A stretch of DNA of 64,000 bases from Mugil cephalus (GCF_022458985.1 NC_061782.1:19772172-19836171); one strand, 5' to 3'. Counted from the first letter of the stretch, positions 11,891 through 25,920 are shown. Numbers and translations: made by a program. Notes: a model not told the origin generated them from the letters alone.

Positions 11891-14357
11891 TAAACCTTAA
11901 TTTAACTAAAACGTTAGGTCACTAAAGCTACAACTGAAATGTATTCAGATGCCCGCCGTGCCGTTCCAGTGAAGCAGGAAACATGGTGCCCAAAATAACA
12001 CAATCCATCTGAGGAAAAGACTTTGAGAAAATACACTGCACATTTTTCCATCATCAGCGAGTGTTTATTTACTTAATCTAAAATATCCAAAATGCCAAAA
12101 GGGCATCAGTGTTCATGGGTGTAATGGCGATACTATATAACTAAATATGAGTTTAAGGGATTCGATGAGGTCAATGAGAAGACTGAGATATAAATACTGG
12201 TAAAGAATGTTTACTTATGTAGTCTTCCAGACAGATTGCAGCACTTAAATATGAACACTGGCTAAAAGAGGTAAGAATAATGTTTTGACCCAGCATAGCA
12301 ACCAGTCTAGTTGTGTCTTTGACCAATTACAGCTTAGTGACCTATTGTATAACATATTTTTTAGACAGATGGTCTGCACCCTCGTTTTGTGCAAGTTTAG
12401 AGGTGTGTGTATGTGCGTTTGCACGTGTGTGCATGCGTGACTCACTGGTGACGGCACACAGAGGTTACGGGGGCCACCTGGCATAGCGCCGCATCTGTGT
12501 CATGAAGCAGATGACACGGGACTCATCTCTCTCCGGACAGTAGGAGTCCTGGGAGAGATGTAGCACAGTCTGCCACAATCTGGGGTCAGGAGTTCAGCGT
12601 GCTGCGTGATGGGGTGGGGAGTGGGGGGACAAGCTGGAGGCAAACAACAAAAGAGCCAGTCAGTGTGACGGAAAAATTTAACGCGCATCTCATGGACCGA
12701 TGTCCTGGTGATGGCTTGGCAACATGAGGAAGGGTGAGTGGAGGCCGAAGATTCATCATTCTGTGCGCGTGGACGAGTGAGCAAGTTAAATGATGTGATC
12801 ACATGCCCAAGACAGGGTACATTATTATGTGGCGAAACTTGTCTGCATCTTTACAATCACTGTATGCAGCTACAGTATGTATAAAAACTCACAATAAACA
12901 TGGAATTTTACCAAAATATACAAATTTAATCATCACAGAGCTGCAGATGAAGTGAAGAAGGCAGCTTGACCTTGGACCTTTCAGCCACTGCAAATGAAAC
13001 TAACGCAGCAAAAAAAGTAACCATGTAAAATGTAGAGAACACACAAGAAAGACATGAGCCCTGTTTTTACAGACAGAGAGCAGTCGACACTGCTTTAAAT
13101 TAATTCATTCCAAGAGGAAATCGTTTTCAAAATGTCAGAATTCAACCTTTGAACCTTTATAAAAAAAAAAAAAAGTCAGATGGTCATATAAAATGTGGGC
13201 ACAGTACAACATCGAGTACAATCTGTCCTTTAAACTCGCTCTGTTAAAATCCTCTTCTTGTTCAAACACATTTTTGTTATACACGGGTTTCGTGCATTCT
13301 TTTTAGTAACTCTTTCTTTCATGTTTGCTTTTTCTTCTATAAAACACACTAACCCCTTCACAATACATAGTTTCAAATGTTTACAACATTCTTCATCCTT
13401 ACTTTCTGAAAGCACTTAATTTTTTGTTTCTCTTCGTGCATTGCATTTACTGGAAGGTCTGTTTACATGTTTATTTGTATGTCTCATTTTCACCTCTCCA
13501 GAGCTGGGGAGTGGAGCTGGCAGCGGCTGGTTGGCAGTGTCTGGCGTCCTGGCACAGATGCCGCGGTGAAAGGGCACCGAGTCTGTGCCTGCTGCTTCTC
13601 CACTAATCTGTCTGTCAAAGTCCTCTGTGAAAGGCAACTTGGCCAACAGAGGAGCCGTTTAATAAAATAACAAGAGCGGGAGAAGAACAGGGAATATGTC
13701 TTCACAGAGAGCTGGCTGAACATAACACGCGGCATGACACAGTGAAAGAGAAAACCTTGAAAGACAGAGATAAGCACACACAGACTAATTAACGGGGGGA
13801 ACATGAGAGGGACAAAGCTGTCGCCTCACTTAACAGTTCTCCCATGTCCGCAGGAAAAAACACTCTGCTTCCTCCGTTTCCTGAGTTAAAGCAACAATCC
13901 TTCCTTTGTTGCGCCCTTAACGCTCTTCTTTAATTGAGTTCTGGAGCCGCGACACAATAGACAGTAAATGAAATAAAAACATGTGGAGCCGCAAAGGGAA
14001 AGCAAAACACCTCAGCCGTGCTGATGCGTATGGATTTTGACCTTTTCACTTCTTCTTGGAAGACGGCCAGCTTCTGTCCCGGGGCAGAGTGACTGAGCAG
14101 ACCTCTCCCTGACTTGTTGCGGGCCATGCTAAGTGAAGCCTCAACCATCTGACTGTAGTGTTCTTGCTCACTTTGACATGTTGACAGTCACTGTCAGCAG
14201 CACCACATTTATTTTTCTATTTGTAGATTTCTTTCCCATGTACCGGCACGATTTTATTTAGGTTCTTAGAAATCATTCGATTACTCTCACAAGTCATCAA
14301 GTCTTTTCCATTTTTACAATTTAGGTTTTCGGGGTCATACAAATGTGAGAATTTGAA

Positions 14358-14386
14358 AAAATAAATAAATAAATAAATAAATAAAA
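14358..14386 (+). repeat. (AAAT)n microsatellite
   Basis: About seven tandem AAAT/ATAA units in gene-free DNA. Confidence 0.85.
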
Positions 14387-17092
14387 ATTGAAATGCGTGA
14401 AAATGTATGTGTAAAGTCAGTGAATTTTAACTGATAGGCTAAAAACACATTAAGCAGACTTGATCTTCTTTAAGCAAATATGATTTGTGGATTACTAATT
14501 GCGGTTCACCTAAAAGCTGCTTATTATTGTAGTCAGTCAATAAATCAACCAAACTTTATCCAGGATGCAGTGAAGGTCCATAGTAAAAAAACAAACAGAC
14601 ATAGTGGTGAAATTACTGAGAGCCTGACTAGTTTTAACCACTAGGTGGAGTCATTGGCACAACAGACTGGTAGCCTGCTGCAGATATTGGTCTAATACCT
14701 TATATTTTGCAAGTGAAACCACATTGAATAAAAACTGGGTCTGTTGTGTCTGCATGGTTGCGCAATGTGCTTTAATTGTAGTGTTCTGTTGGGTTCAAAC
14801 CCATCTCCCAGAAGAGAGGGTGGCTTTTATTTTATTATTTATTTTTTTATTTTTTCAGTATCTGACCCAGGACTGATCTTGGTTACTATCCTGAGGTCTG
14901 GAGACAGCTGCAGAGTAAGGCTGCCAAGGGGAGCAGCTATCATTGGTAACCTCCTGCAGCGCTGATAATAGAAGCACTGCCTTTCTACCAAGGGGATCAT
15001 TCAGTGTCTATCAACGCGTTTATGGGCCTTTCAATGCCCCAAAGGAAAAAACAACATAGAGCAGTTTAAGCAAGTAAACGTCCACTAATTGCTTTAGGAT
15101 TAGGGAGCGTATTATGTTCAAGTAAGAGAAGGAGGGACCAAGAAAAGAGAAAGTAAACAATGTGAAAATAGAACCAAAGTCACACTGGGCGATCAGATTT
15201 ATAAATCAATCGATTTATCAATCCATGTCTCTAATTAGACTAGTTGTTTCTTTTTGACTCAGTAACTGCATAAACAAGTCTCAGTAAGTGTCAGTAAGTG
15301 CTGCTCTATTAATAAAAATATAAGATCAAGATCAAACCAGGCTAAACCTATGAAGAAACACTTATAGTGGCTAATAAACACTGGCACTGACTTTTAGGTC
15401 ATTTAGTTATGAAAAAAATACTTTTAGATGATGTCATATAAGTCTTATAAGGATTAATTATGGATCAAGTAAATATTATGTAAGCTGTTTATGAGGAAAG
15501 TGCATAGCAAATGACTACTTTTAATGCTTGTAGCTTAAAATATTTGATTATATATTTTTTAAAAAGATTTACATGTATATATACCATCATGTACGTACAG
15601 CAGCAGTAACTGTCCTCAGTGTGTTTCACAAGGAGATGGGGCGGACCTCACAACCCCATGATTAGAGATTTAATTTAAAACTGCTTTTGAGAAAATGCAA
15701 AACTCCTTACGTTATCATGAGCTCAGGACAAAAATATCAAAAATTGTTTTCTAGGTTATGTTTCTTTTTAATTATTATTATTTACTGTCATATATAGTAC
15801 TTATAAGTTCACAATTTATACAAGTTTAATTTTTACTTATCATGTAGGTAGTTTCTCTGTCATAAACGTTACTTATACATCTTTATGAAGACATAAACAT
15901 TTGGTAAACTCCTTTTCTCCACATGGAAAAATATCAATGTTATTTTGTAGTCAGTGGTAATTAGCAGATGCATATGGTGAACGAAGGCGAAACTGCCTAA
16001 GGTCAGCATGTCGGCTTTGAGAGCACGTTCACACACCGTCAGGAGCATTTAGTGTTCAGATGTAAACTCTTTCAGCTTGGTTTCCCTCCGTGTTGAACCT
16101 CTGTGTTCAGACCCTCCACAGCTGTCAACACATTCAAAGGTCTGACTTGGTGTAAAAAGCCAGAATCTAGCAGTGACTGATGCAGGCACACGTTGGTTTT
16201 TGTTGTACTATTATTTCTGCACGTCTTTCTAATCTTAGGTCGCTGATGTGGTTGGGAAAGTCTTAAGACGTATTTCAGCGTGGCTATGCGGGCTCTCTGT
16301 CCAGAGCTTGCGCAATTATTTATCCCAAAGTTTCTTTGATGACAGCGTGGAATGCCTCCAGATCCACAGTAGCTGGCAGCAGCTTAACAGTTAACCAGCA
16401 CCACTGCCAGTCTTCTCTTTGTCTGCATCCCTGATTCTGACCAGCACCGCTGTTTGTACGTAATTAATTGGGAGAGGTATGTTCTATCAGGGCATGTTTC
16501 AGCTGTGAATCTGAGAGCCCTGGTGTGACTTAAGGTTACTAGTGACCTCAGCGCCTTATGAAACACCGCTGTTAGGATGTTCTGAACTTTGCCTGGGTCT
16601 GCAGAGGACCGAGCAAATCTGTGAAGGTAGCGGTGGTGTCCTATTTTTGGAGGGGCTATCAGCAACCCAGTGGCACAGGTCTGAGTGACAGGACAAGTGT
16701 TGAGCTGGAACCTCCCCTCTCTCATTTTGGGCAGGCATTCCTCTGTGTAAGCAGACACAGACCCCCTCCCATCATATTTCTTTCCCCTTCTCCCTCTCTC
16801 TTCCCTTAGGCTATGATGGTTGGCGCGCTCTGGCTATGGGTGGACGCATTGAAGTGTGTGTGTGTGTTCAGGTGTGCGTGTCAGCCTTGGAGCTCAGAGG
16901 ATAGTCAGCGCCCGGACAGTGTGGCAGGCGAAGAGCAGGTCGGAGCTCTCTGAGGGGGCCCTAACCGCTGACCATGGGGCCAACGCACTGAGTGGGGCCC
17001 CCCCGACGAAATACAATAACCAAAGAGGGACGGAAAATAACCACGAAAAAGAAGAAAAGGCTAAACGAAAAAAGACACAGAGAGCTGAAAAA

Positions 17093-20000
17093 ATGGTTGC
17101 AGAGGAAGTGATAATCACATTGTCCGGTGGAGCGCCATGGGGGTTTCGTCTCCAGGGAGGTGTGGAACATCAGAAACCACTCCAGGTGGCTAAGGTAAGG
17201 CTTGTCACTCAAAAGGTTCACCATTTGCTGAGTGAACACTGGGTAGTATAAGACCTCACTATACAGAAGTGAAACATCAGCTAAGATATATTAGGTTGAG
17301 ATTTAAGGAGCTGTTAAAGATGAAATGGGATATCGGCTGCCCTGCATGTTGGTTTGGGGCCTGAAGATGAGTCATAATCTAGTTTGAGAACAGTTATCAT
17401 GGAGAGGTGCGCTGATGATTGATTGGATGAACTTTAAACTTCAAGTACAGCTAGCCAGGATTGTAAGGCAGCCTCACCTCATATCTTTCACTGAGCGATT
17501 ATTCTATTTGCTTGCTCAGGATTATAGTGACTATAGAGTTATACAGAACAAAAATTTAAAGACAACTCCGCTGGTCTGTTGATTTGTTTTTAACAGGTGG
17601 CCATGACTTTGCCTGACTTTGTCTTTCAGTAGTACACCGAGCCATGAAATATGTGCATCGTAATAGAGGCCTTTCAGCACATTAAGGTCATCGATTTCTA
17701 GACTGTTTATTTGTTTTTAATGAGAGGAGATTGTGGATGCTGTAAACCATTCACGCATAATCATTATTAGATTTTCACCACTAAACTACATAATTTGTAC
17801 TATTACAGCAAGAAACTCAGATCACTCCAGCCATACGTAATCAGTTTATAACTAGAAGATCACCTGAGATTTACATGAATAAACATAAAAAAGCCCTAGA
17901 ATTCAGTCTGGTGTTTTTGGTTTACACATGGGTTTTATATCAATGTCTTCTTTAATGAAGTAAGTTAACTGAAAGCAAAGGACAAATCAACCTTAGGATT
18001 TTTTTTTTAACGGGGCCACTCTGCTCATTTTACTCCACAAGAGCAAATTCTTCATGGACAAGCATTTGGTGCCAGCAGAGCAGTCTAGATTTCAGTCTTG
18101 ACCTCCATTTGAGAAAGATAAGTTGTGCATTATAAACAGTGGATGACATCAGAGTTTCAAGCATAAAAAAATGCACATATGGTAGAACAAAGATCAGAGA
18201 TATTGATCCTTGTTTGATTTTTGTTTCTTCAAATCTTACCGTGTTATCAAAAAGTGAGTTTTACAGTCACAGTTATTGCCCTTCTCTCTAACAAACTTGT
18301 TGTGGTTAAAGAACATTGGGACAATACTGTTTTTTTCTATTGAGAAATTTAATTTCTAGTTGTCTGATTGTTCAGGATCTACAAGGAGGAGATGCTCATT
18401 ACTGAATTTATATTGATGCCACACAAAGACATACATCCACACACACATAAAAAGTCCAGGTGGTTATTTATAGTGGAAAAGAAACAGGTCACAGGTCAGT
18501 CAAGTTGTGTGTTTCACCTTCGTCTCCAAAAATTAGCCTCATGTGCTATTTTTGCATGTGCACCAATCAGTATCCTGCTGCCTAGAGAAGAACATATAGT
18601 TACTTTGTGTAGGTTCACATAGAACACTACGTATTGTTTCTGCTCAGCCACCACATCTACATCTATTTCAGTGCAATATATACAAAAAAAATGTTTGTTT
18701 TAATCTATTCTCCACAATGTGCAATGGTTCATGCAATTTTATTTGTATATCATACATGTAACATGTAAGGGCAAGCAATATATTTTTCATCATGTTTATA
18801 ACATATCATGCACAGTTGTGTTTAAATAAAAGTATACGCAATAGTACAACAGCTTCCACTGAGAAATTAAAGGGTTTCTGATACTAGATCTTAAAAAAGT
18901 CTTTGTGGCAACCCCAATCTCAAACTTTTGCTGGCATAAGTTTTAGGATTTAAATTAAAACCATACACTTACCATACTAGTAAAACAAGCATTTCTCACA
19001 CATGGTGCTCAGCAAATCCAGAAACGCTGTTATATTGCTACGTTGTTGACGTATGCAGTAAGTATGACATGTACACAAGTTGGCCAGAGGACACCAAGTC
19101 ACCTATATCCAGCGTGGACAGCTGTTTCTGTCTGACCATCCAAAACAGTGCCCTCCTTCACCCCTGAGAGCAGGAAGGCATAATCTTGTCAGGTCTCATA
19201 CCACATCGTCCCTAACAGGTGGAGCAGCGTGGGGCTGCTCTGAAAGAGCCTGTGTGTGTGCGTGCTAGGTTTGTGCTTGTGAGCATGCATGTTTGTATGT
19301 TTATTTATACGACTTTATATTATATATATATTTGCACCATCTTGAGTGGTGCATGGGTGCGAGCATGTAAGGGTATTAAAGCTGTTATGATTTAAAAGTA
19401 TGGGGCTGAATGACTGAATGAATAACTGACAACTTGTGCCAGAAGCAGGCACAGGCCACTTTGAAAGACTTAGCTAAATGGGGATGTGGGATTTCATTAC
19501 AGGCAAACCAAAATAGCTGCAAAGAAAACTAATTAGGGCTATGAAAGGAACTTATCTCTGAATCCTACCATACAATATTCATTTAATATATTCTTTTATA
19601 GAGTGCAGTCATTACCTTCGACAAATTTCCAAATCTGCTTTGTGCATATAACCTTATTTCAGACCAGCATGGTCCATATAAACACAGACAAAAATAAAAG
19701 TATCACAATTTACCATGTGACATGTTGCCATAGCTTGATCAGACCTGAGGCAATTTAGGTTGGGCAAACTGCCATGGTCCTGACAGACCTCGGGCACAAA
19801 TAGCAAAACGCCAAACGAAGATGGCTGTTGGCTGGCATTTCCCTGTTAAAGTGCGTACGAGTGCTCCACTCAAGCTGCAATATGTGGCGTATGTCCACAG
19901 TAAGATCGAGCTGTCAGGACAAAATCTGCTCTCTGTCGCTGTCAGTCACTATCACAAACTAAGACAGCATCACAGCTCTGTCAGGTTTTCATCTTTTATC

Positions 20001-23000
20001 TCTGTCATTATAAAACTGAACATACAATTCCCAGTCAAATACTGTTATTGTGGCAGCAAAAGACTGAAAAGAAGTACTCATGACGTCTTTTAGTACAGTA
20101 TGGAGTACGTCATATATCTTAAAGGCAACTGTAGGTCTAAATATGACATTATCATGCGGGACATGTGCACATCTAAAATATTTACTTACTAGACTTGTAC
20201 AGTGGACAGATTTAGGCTGTGGAGTATGAAAACTTAAAGAAATATACATAGACCTTTCCATTTCACTGCCAGCATTCAAATATGAAGGAGTTCGCTTTAA
20301 ATTGACCTTGGGAAACTGCTAGAAAACTGCACGTGTTCATATAACCTAACAAAAATCAGCATCTGTGTAAATTCTTGCTATTTGAGTGTATGTGTATGTG
20401 TGTGTGTGTGCGTCTGAAATTTTACTTTGCTCTCTTTATGCAGGTTCGTAAACGCAGCAAGGCATGCAGAGCTGGACTGCGAGAGGCAGATGAGCTGGTG
20501 TCCATCAACGAGCATTCGTGTGGGACGCTCTCCCATGCCCAGGCAATGAACCTCATTGATGGCTCCACTGGAATATTACACATCCGGGTCAAAAGGTCAG
20601 GCAAACAAAAGAATTAATAATTAAAAAAAGAAAGAATGGGGTAAGAGACAATATATATGCTCAACTCAAACATTTGTTATGACAACTTTATCGACTACCA
20701 AATATTTCCACTACTTTAGTAATTATCACATTCAATAGCTCTCTTTTTCAAATTTATTTTATTTTTAAATTGTTTACTTTCAGGGCACCTGCTGCTTTTC
20801 AGTCTGTGGTGCTTATGACCCGTGCTCCATCTCCCCGTATTGACAAAGAGTACCGTGCTGCTCTGCGAGCCATGTCACCAACTCAGGCCCACCATGCACC
20901 CGTTCGTGAGGTCCACCGTAGCCGCTCCTCTCTAACTAGTGGATTGACATCTCCACCTGGTAGTGAAGCTTACTATGGTGAGACCGACAGCGATGCAGAT
21001 GTGGCGGGCTATGAAAGGCAGCGCCGGCAGAAGCGCCGCAGCCCCAGCAACTCAAACCCTGGGAAACCAACAGGGCGAACTTCTCCTGAGGGTGGAGAGA
21101 CATCAGAGATGAGCGGCTATGACAGTGCTCCAGATGCACATGTTTACCCCCGTTTGCTGGATGGACGTGGGGGTGATGGAGATGGAGATGGAGGAGGGGG
21201 GCTACCAGGAGTGGCGAGAAGGGAGGTGATTTACCAACCTCCTGCTTCAGGAATGTGGTCCTCCCAGACATCCACTGAGACGTCCTCCATTATCTCCTCA
21301 GCAGATGACCAGGGTGCACGGGATGCTGCTCAAGAGGAGGATAGTGGCTTTCTAGAGCCATCCAATGTGCCACTAGTATCCCCTGAGAGGGCAAAAGAAG
21401 CTCTGATGCTGGGCTCCCGCAGCCAGCTTGTACCCATGGTAGGTCCTGTGAATAAACCCATTGATGAGGAGCTTACAACAACCTACATGGAAAAGGCCAA
21501 GCAAGCCAGTAAGTACAGCTGTGGAGGATTACACACATTCCTGAGTAAGGTCACCAGTTTATTGAAGTGTCAAATAAATAAAAGTCGCAATCTTGTTTCT
21601 TTGTTCAAAACAGATAAAGTTTCATTCATTCATTTTATGTCACTGCTTGTCCTCTGGAAAGTCATGAGGGGGCTAGAGCCTATCCCAGCTGTCATTGGGT
21701 GAGAGCAGAGGTACACCCTGGACAGGTTTCCAGTCTATCACAGGGTCAATTAAGAATCACTAATGAACCTACTAATCGGTCATTGGAAAGTAGGACGAAC
21801 CTTCGCAGACAAAGGGAAAACAAGCCAGATACAGATTCTTAATATACTACATTTTAATCTTTTGAAAATCATATCTTTAATACAGGTCTTTCATTTTTTC
21901 TTCACATTATGTCGATGTGACATCTGCTTTGCAGCGCAGAAATATAATATCACATAAGTGAAGATGAGATCATCTTCCCACACAAAAGTCCTCGTTGTAC
22001 AAATATAACTTGATATACCACTGTGAAATGAAATTTGGAATTTTATTTATTTATTTTAGATATTAGATATTTGCAGAATATCTGAGATCTGATGCTTTGT
22101 TCATGTGCCCACACCTTTAACAGTGAACTGACAATATTTCTGTCTACACAGCAGAGTCAGCTGCTAGTTTGAAACAGCACTTTAGAGTTAAACAGAGCAT
22201 GGCCAGTATAGTTTATTATATTTAACATCAGTTGAGTGTGTTAAAAGGCCAGTGATAAATCTGGGGGCACTGAAAAGCATCTCCAGTTGTAGGTAGGTAT
22301 CACGTAGCAATCAATACTCTCATTTACCTTGATCTCCCCCTGCCTCTCTTCTCTCTTTAAACCTTTCTCTTGTTGTCTTTTCATTCATTTACCTGTCATT
22401 TTTAGGAGCGAAGACAAGTGTGACCTGATTAGCAAAACTAAAAGACAAGATAGGTCACAAACAGACCAGTTTTTCTCAGTGTTTGGAATATGTTCAATGA
22501 GGAAATCAGCTAGTTATGTTGAAGAGAGGTTAGAAATGTGGCAGAACAATAAATAGACAGCACTGACACTGACTAAGCATTCTTTCCAGCAGTTTGTCAT
22601 CCTGTCCATCATCCATTTTAAGCTCAGTAAAAGGACATATCTGATCTATTTGGAGTCATCAGACTGTTTCAAGAACTTCAATAAATCTACTCTTGTAATC
22701 CTCCATGCTATCACTGACTGCCGGTTTAACTTTCCAATGTCCCATTTGGTTCTCTGTCCTGGACAAATTAAGAACTTCCTTAATGTGGTAGTTCATATTA
22801 GAGTACCAGAATTAGGTTGTCCATGATAATCATCTTAATACCATTACAAGTCAAAGGAAGTGACGTGGCTCTCATTTGAAGTCCTGCAACTTTCCACTTA
22901 CTTTCAAATATATTAATGTAGGTTAGATGTCTGATACATAAGCTATGTAAGGTGCAAATTTATCCTTCACCCTAGCTAATGTGAGAAGCTGGAGGCTTGT

Positions 23001-25833
23001 CTGGAATTTCCAGAAGCACTTCTGTGGAAAGTTAAGAGATGGATGCCAACTGAGAGCATGGCGAACAGAATAGGTTTAAATATTCATGTCAGTATCAGCT
23101 GTTGTTTTAACCACTAATTATTTTAATATAAAACATCTGACCTTTTTTAGGCTGGTGTAGAACCATTCCTAATAGCTTTGATTTTCATACCCTACAGAAC
23201 TGAACCGAGGTGATACACAGCAAGACAAACAGGTAAAGGAAGCAAAAAGCAAGTGTCGAACAATTGCATCCCTTCTGACAGATGCCCCAAACCCTCACTC
23301 CAAGGGTGTGTTGATGTTCAAGAAAAGGAGACAGCGCTCTAAGAAGTACACCCTTACCAGCTTTGGTAGTGTTGATGAGGACAGGTGTCAGGACTCACAA
23401 GAGGAAGATGGGGTATTCCCTGGCAGTGAATCTGAGTTTGATGAAGATGGCTTCTCATCAGTTCCTGACCCAACTTGGGATAGTGACTACTTGGATATGC
23501 TGGAAAAGAGGGCAACTGCAGGCACTGAAGGCCGTGGGGATGGAGCAGAAGATGCTCCAAGTCCAGGTTTGAGTGACAAAGCAGGTAAGGGCGCCCAGTT
23601 GTTTGAGCAGCAAAGAAAGAGGGTCGCTGAGCATGCCAAGAAGGTTGAGGCAGCACAACCACAGGCCCCTCCTCAGTTTCAAGTCCAGGAGAAGTCTCAG
23701 ATATGTCAGTTGAATCCAGAAATGCAATCACAAACACAACCACACCTCCAGCCTCAGCAGATAATACCACCTGGCCCTACATTCTCACAGCCAACGCTAG
23801 CACAAGCTCCAGGTCCAGTTGCTGTTGCAGCCAATGCAATATCTAGTGGGGACCTGCCATGCTCTGCAGTTAGCACTGTTAGCATGGAGATGTCATCTCC
23901 AACTGTGGCACCCAAACCAGCCACAGCCATAGTGACTGTTCTAAACAGTCCCACACTATCAGCTGAAACACCAACACCAGAACTATCTTCGAGTAATGTT
24001 CTCAACAGAACAGCACGTCCTTTTACCCCAGGTTTCATTAGCATTCGGTCTGCGACTGCTCCAGTAACGTTCCGACCACCTGTCACCAAGACTTCTCAGC
24101 GTCCTGCCTCAGCAGCTGTTGTCCCACCACCATTCACCCCTGCCTCTGAACAAACTGTTAATGCTGTATCAGTAAACCCACTTCTACCCCCTGGTCCTCC
24201 ATCAGTGCTATCCCCACCGTCTTCCATACGGCAGGGTCCCTTGGCCCTAACACCAGAGGTTCCTGTTACTTTTCACCCTCCGGCCCTTTCACTCTCTGTA
24301 GATACAGTGCAGTCATCACCACCAGTAACTACAGTTCAACAGGCTCCATTTGTAACCCAAGTGTCTGTACCTTCAGTACCGCCACCCCCACAAGCCCTAA
24401 TGGTTTCACCCCCAATTCTTTCTAAATCTCAAATTCCTGGCACAGCTGACCCAGTTGTACCATTACCTCAACGTCAAGCATCAGTTGCTCAGTCACCACC
24501 ACCTCAATTTTCCATGGCACATATAGCTCCAGTATCAGTGGTCTCCCAGCCTGAAGCTGTAGCTCCAACCCCTGTTCCTGCTGGAACAAATCGCACAGGA
24601 ATCTTACTTGAGGCTAGACGGCGTAGTGGAAAACCCAAACCTATGTTTAATGTGCCAGATGTCAAAAAGAACTCACCTAATCCTGAACTGTTGTCTATGG
24701 TGCAGAACCTGGACGACAGGTCCACCCGACACAAATATGGCCAACCACCGAGTGAGGTTATCTATGATGGTGCAGAGGAAGAGAGGAGTGGTGAGGCTAG
24801 TACAGGGAGGATGCCTCCACCAGTGGCACCCAAGCCTAGGGTCATTCATGAGACCCCACAGATTCTTCAGGCAGGGGGAAAGGGGGCCCAACTGTTTGCC
24901 CGTAGGCAGAGCCGCATGGGTATGTATGTAGTGGACACCCCACCTGAGACCCCGTACCAGCAAGAAGTGCCCTTGCATAGCGCAGGCCAACCCACTGACT
25001 CCTTCAGTCCTACCCATCCTTCACAGTGGAAATACTCCCCAAATGTCCGTGCGCCGCCACCTATTGGGTACAACCCACTCTTGGGCCCCTCTATCCCTAC
25101 AGGGCCCCAGAGGGATACAAGCAAGCCTGACAACAGGGGTAGAGGAGGTTCCCAAAGAGAGGGCATCAAGGCTCTGGATTTCATGAGAAGGCAGCCCTAT
25201 CAGTTAAACTCTGCAATGTTCAACTATGGGGGCAGTGCTGCTAATCTATCAGCAATGCCGTCTTACCAGGCCCAGCACGGTGACTACACAGCAACAATGG
25301 TGGGCAGCTCATTGATCTCACCTAGGCAGATCCCCGTTAAAACAGCCCGTGTCTACGAGGTCAAGCGGTTCTCCACACCCACACCCATGTCAGCACCTTC
25401 TCTGGCTCCCAAAGTCATTGCCCCTCGATCAGCCACTACCCTTGGAGAGCGGTTGTCTCATTCTGGCATGATCTCACCACCTCCTGCTCTTTTCACACCG
25501 ACTCCAGCCCATCTCTTGACACCAGCACCTGTCAGTGCTCAGACCCCAGCTTCTCCTCCTTCCCAAATAGGTGGACTGCCCAACCTCCCAAAATTTTCTG
25601 CTGTCCCAAACCCTGTGCCTCATGCGGTTCCTACGCCTTATGCTCCGGTATCATACACCACTGGACTTCAAACGGCTAAGCAGTTCCAGAGTGCTCCTGA
25701 GCTCAGTATCCTTGCCTCTTTGCCCCCACTCAAGCCTAACCCAGTTCAGGCACCCAAACCACGTTTTGTTGCCACCAAGGGAGGTGTCCAGCCTCGTGTC
25801 TGGAGGCCAGGGACAACCTCTCTGGTTACATAA
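17093..25833 (+). CDS. synpo2l: synaptopodin 2-like (PDZ-containing Z-disc/actin protein)
   Basis: Actin- and alpha-actinin-associated protein of striated muscle Z-discs. Coding exons are 17093-17194, 20444-20595, 20784-21508 and 23198-25833 (3615 nt, 1204 aa); phases close and all junctions are GT/AG. Exons 1-2 encode an N-terminal PDZ domain (about residues 5-85) with carboxylate loop GGAPWGFRLQGG. Exon 3 holds the SEAYYGETDSDAD block, and the exon 3/4 join gives LTTTYMEKAKQAKLNRG. Exon 4 is long, proline-rich and probably disordered, with SKGVLMFKKRRQRSKKYTL (361 on), RTGILLEARRRS (792 on), WKYSPNVRAPPP (937 on), GIKALDFMRRQPYQL (982 on) and a C-terminus ending WRPGTTSLVT. These blocks match human SYNPO2L rather than SYNPO2; the protein is about 230 residues longer than the 977-aa human one. 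The next gene, myoz1, is its human neighbour too, which supports the call. Confidence 0.96.
17195..20443 (+). other. synpo2l intron 1 (splits the PDZ domain)
   Basis: A 3.2 kb phase-0 intron interrupting the PDZ coding sequence after residue 34, with donor GTAAGG and acceptor ATGCAG. A/T-rich, with a TG run just before the acceptor (about 20390-20412). No second gene or clear mobile element recognised. Confidence 0.7.
21618..21830 (-). mobile_element. 3' tail of an L2-like LINE (relic) in synpo2l intron 3
   Basis: Read on the minus strand, this segment follows the typical fish LINE/SINE tail consensus: a 'gactggaaacctgtcc'-type phrase, 'gggtgtacc', then 'agctgggataggct'. The same family tail occurs at about 38380-38665 on the plus strand. 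It is severely truncated and non-coding. The rest of intron 3 (21509-23197) shows nothing recognisable. Confidence 0.55.
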
Positions 25834-25914
25834 TTATTAAAGGGATTTTCTTCAGGATTTAGGTGCTTAGGTCATTAGGTGATGAAGTAACGTGAGACAA
25901 TAAGATAATTAAGA

Positions 25915-25920
25915 AATAAA
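25915..25920 (+). terminator. candidate proximal poly(A) signal of synpo2l
   Basis: AATAAA 82 nt after the synpo2l stop codon. A second AATAAA at 27421-27426 could serve a longer 3' UTR. Use cannot be judged without transcript ends. Confidence 0.4.

Larger units (their letters stand above)
6859..17092. other. gene-free interval between arylsulfatase and synpo2l
   Basis: About 10 kb between the divergently transcribed arylsulfatase and synpo2l, so it holds both promoters, although no core promoter could be placed with confidence. Recognisable contents are a long GT microsatellite, a reverse transcriptase relic near 9.9-10.1 kb, a decayed dispersed repeat near 11.7 kb and an AAAT run near 14.36 kb. 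The last few hundred bases (about 16.8-17.09 kb) are probably synpo2l 5' UTR. No other coding region is supported. Confidence 0.5.

Noticed and set aside
14790-14815. Pol III B-box-like GGTTCAAACCC, possible tRNA or SINE
   Set aside because: No A box at the right distance and no cloverleaf can be drawn.
16384-16758. 124-codon minus-strand open frame before synpo2l
   Set aside because: No recognisable motif or family, and it lies in the synpo2l upstream region; treated as chance.
23354-25184. Several 76-138 codon frames antisense or shifted within the synpo2l last exon
   Set aside because: They are shadows of the long, stop-poor proline-rich coding frame.
17093-25833. Assignment of the PDZ gene as synpo2 (myopodin)
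   Set aside because: The SEAYYGETDSDAD, LVPMVGPV, KCRTIASLLTDAPNPHSKG and WRPG C-terminal blocks match SYNPO2L, and myoz1 next door agrees.
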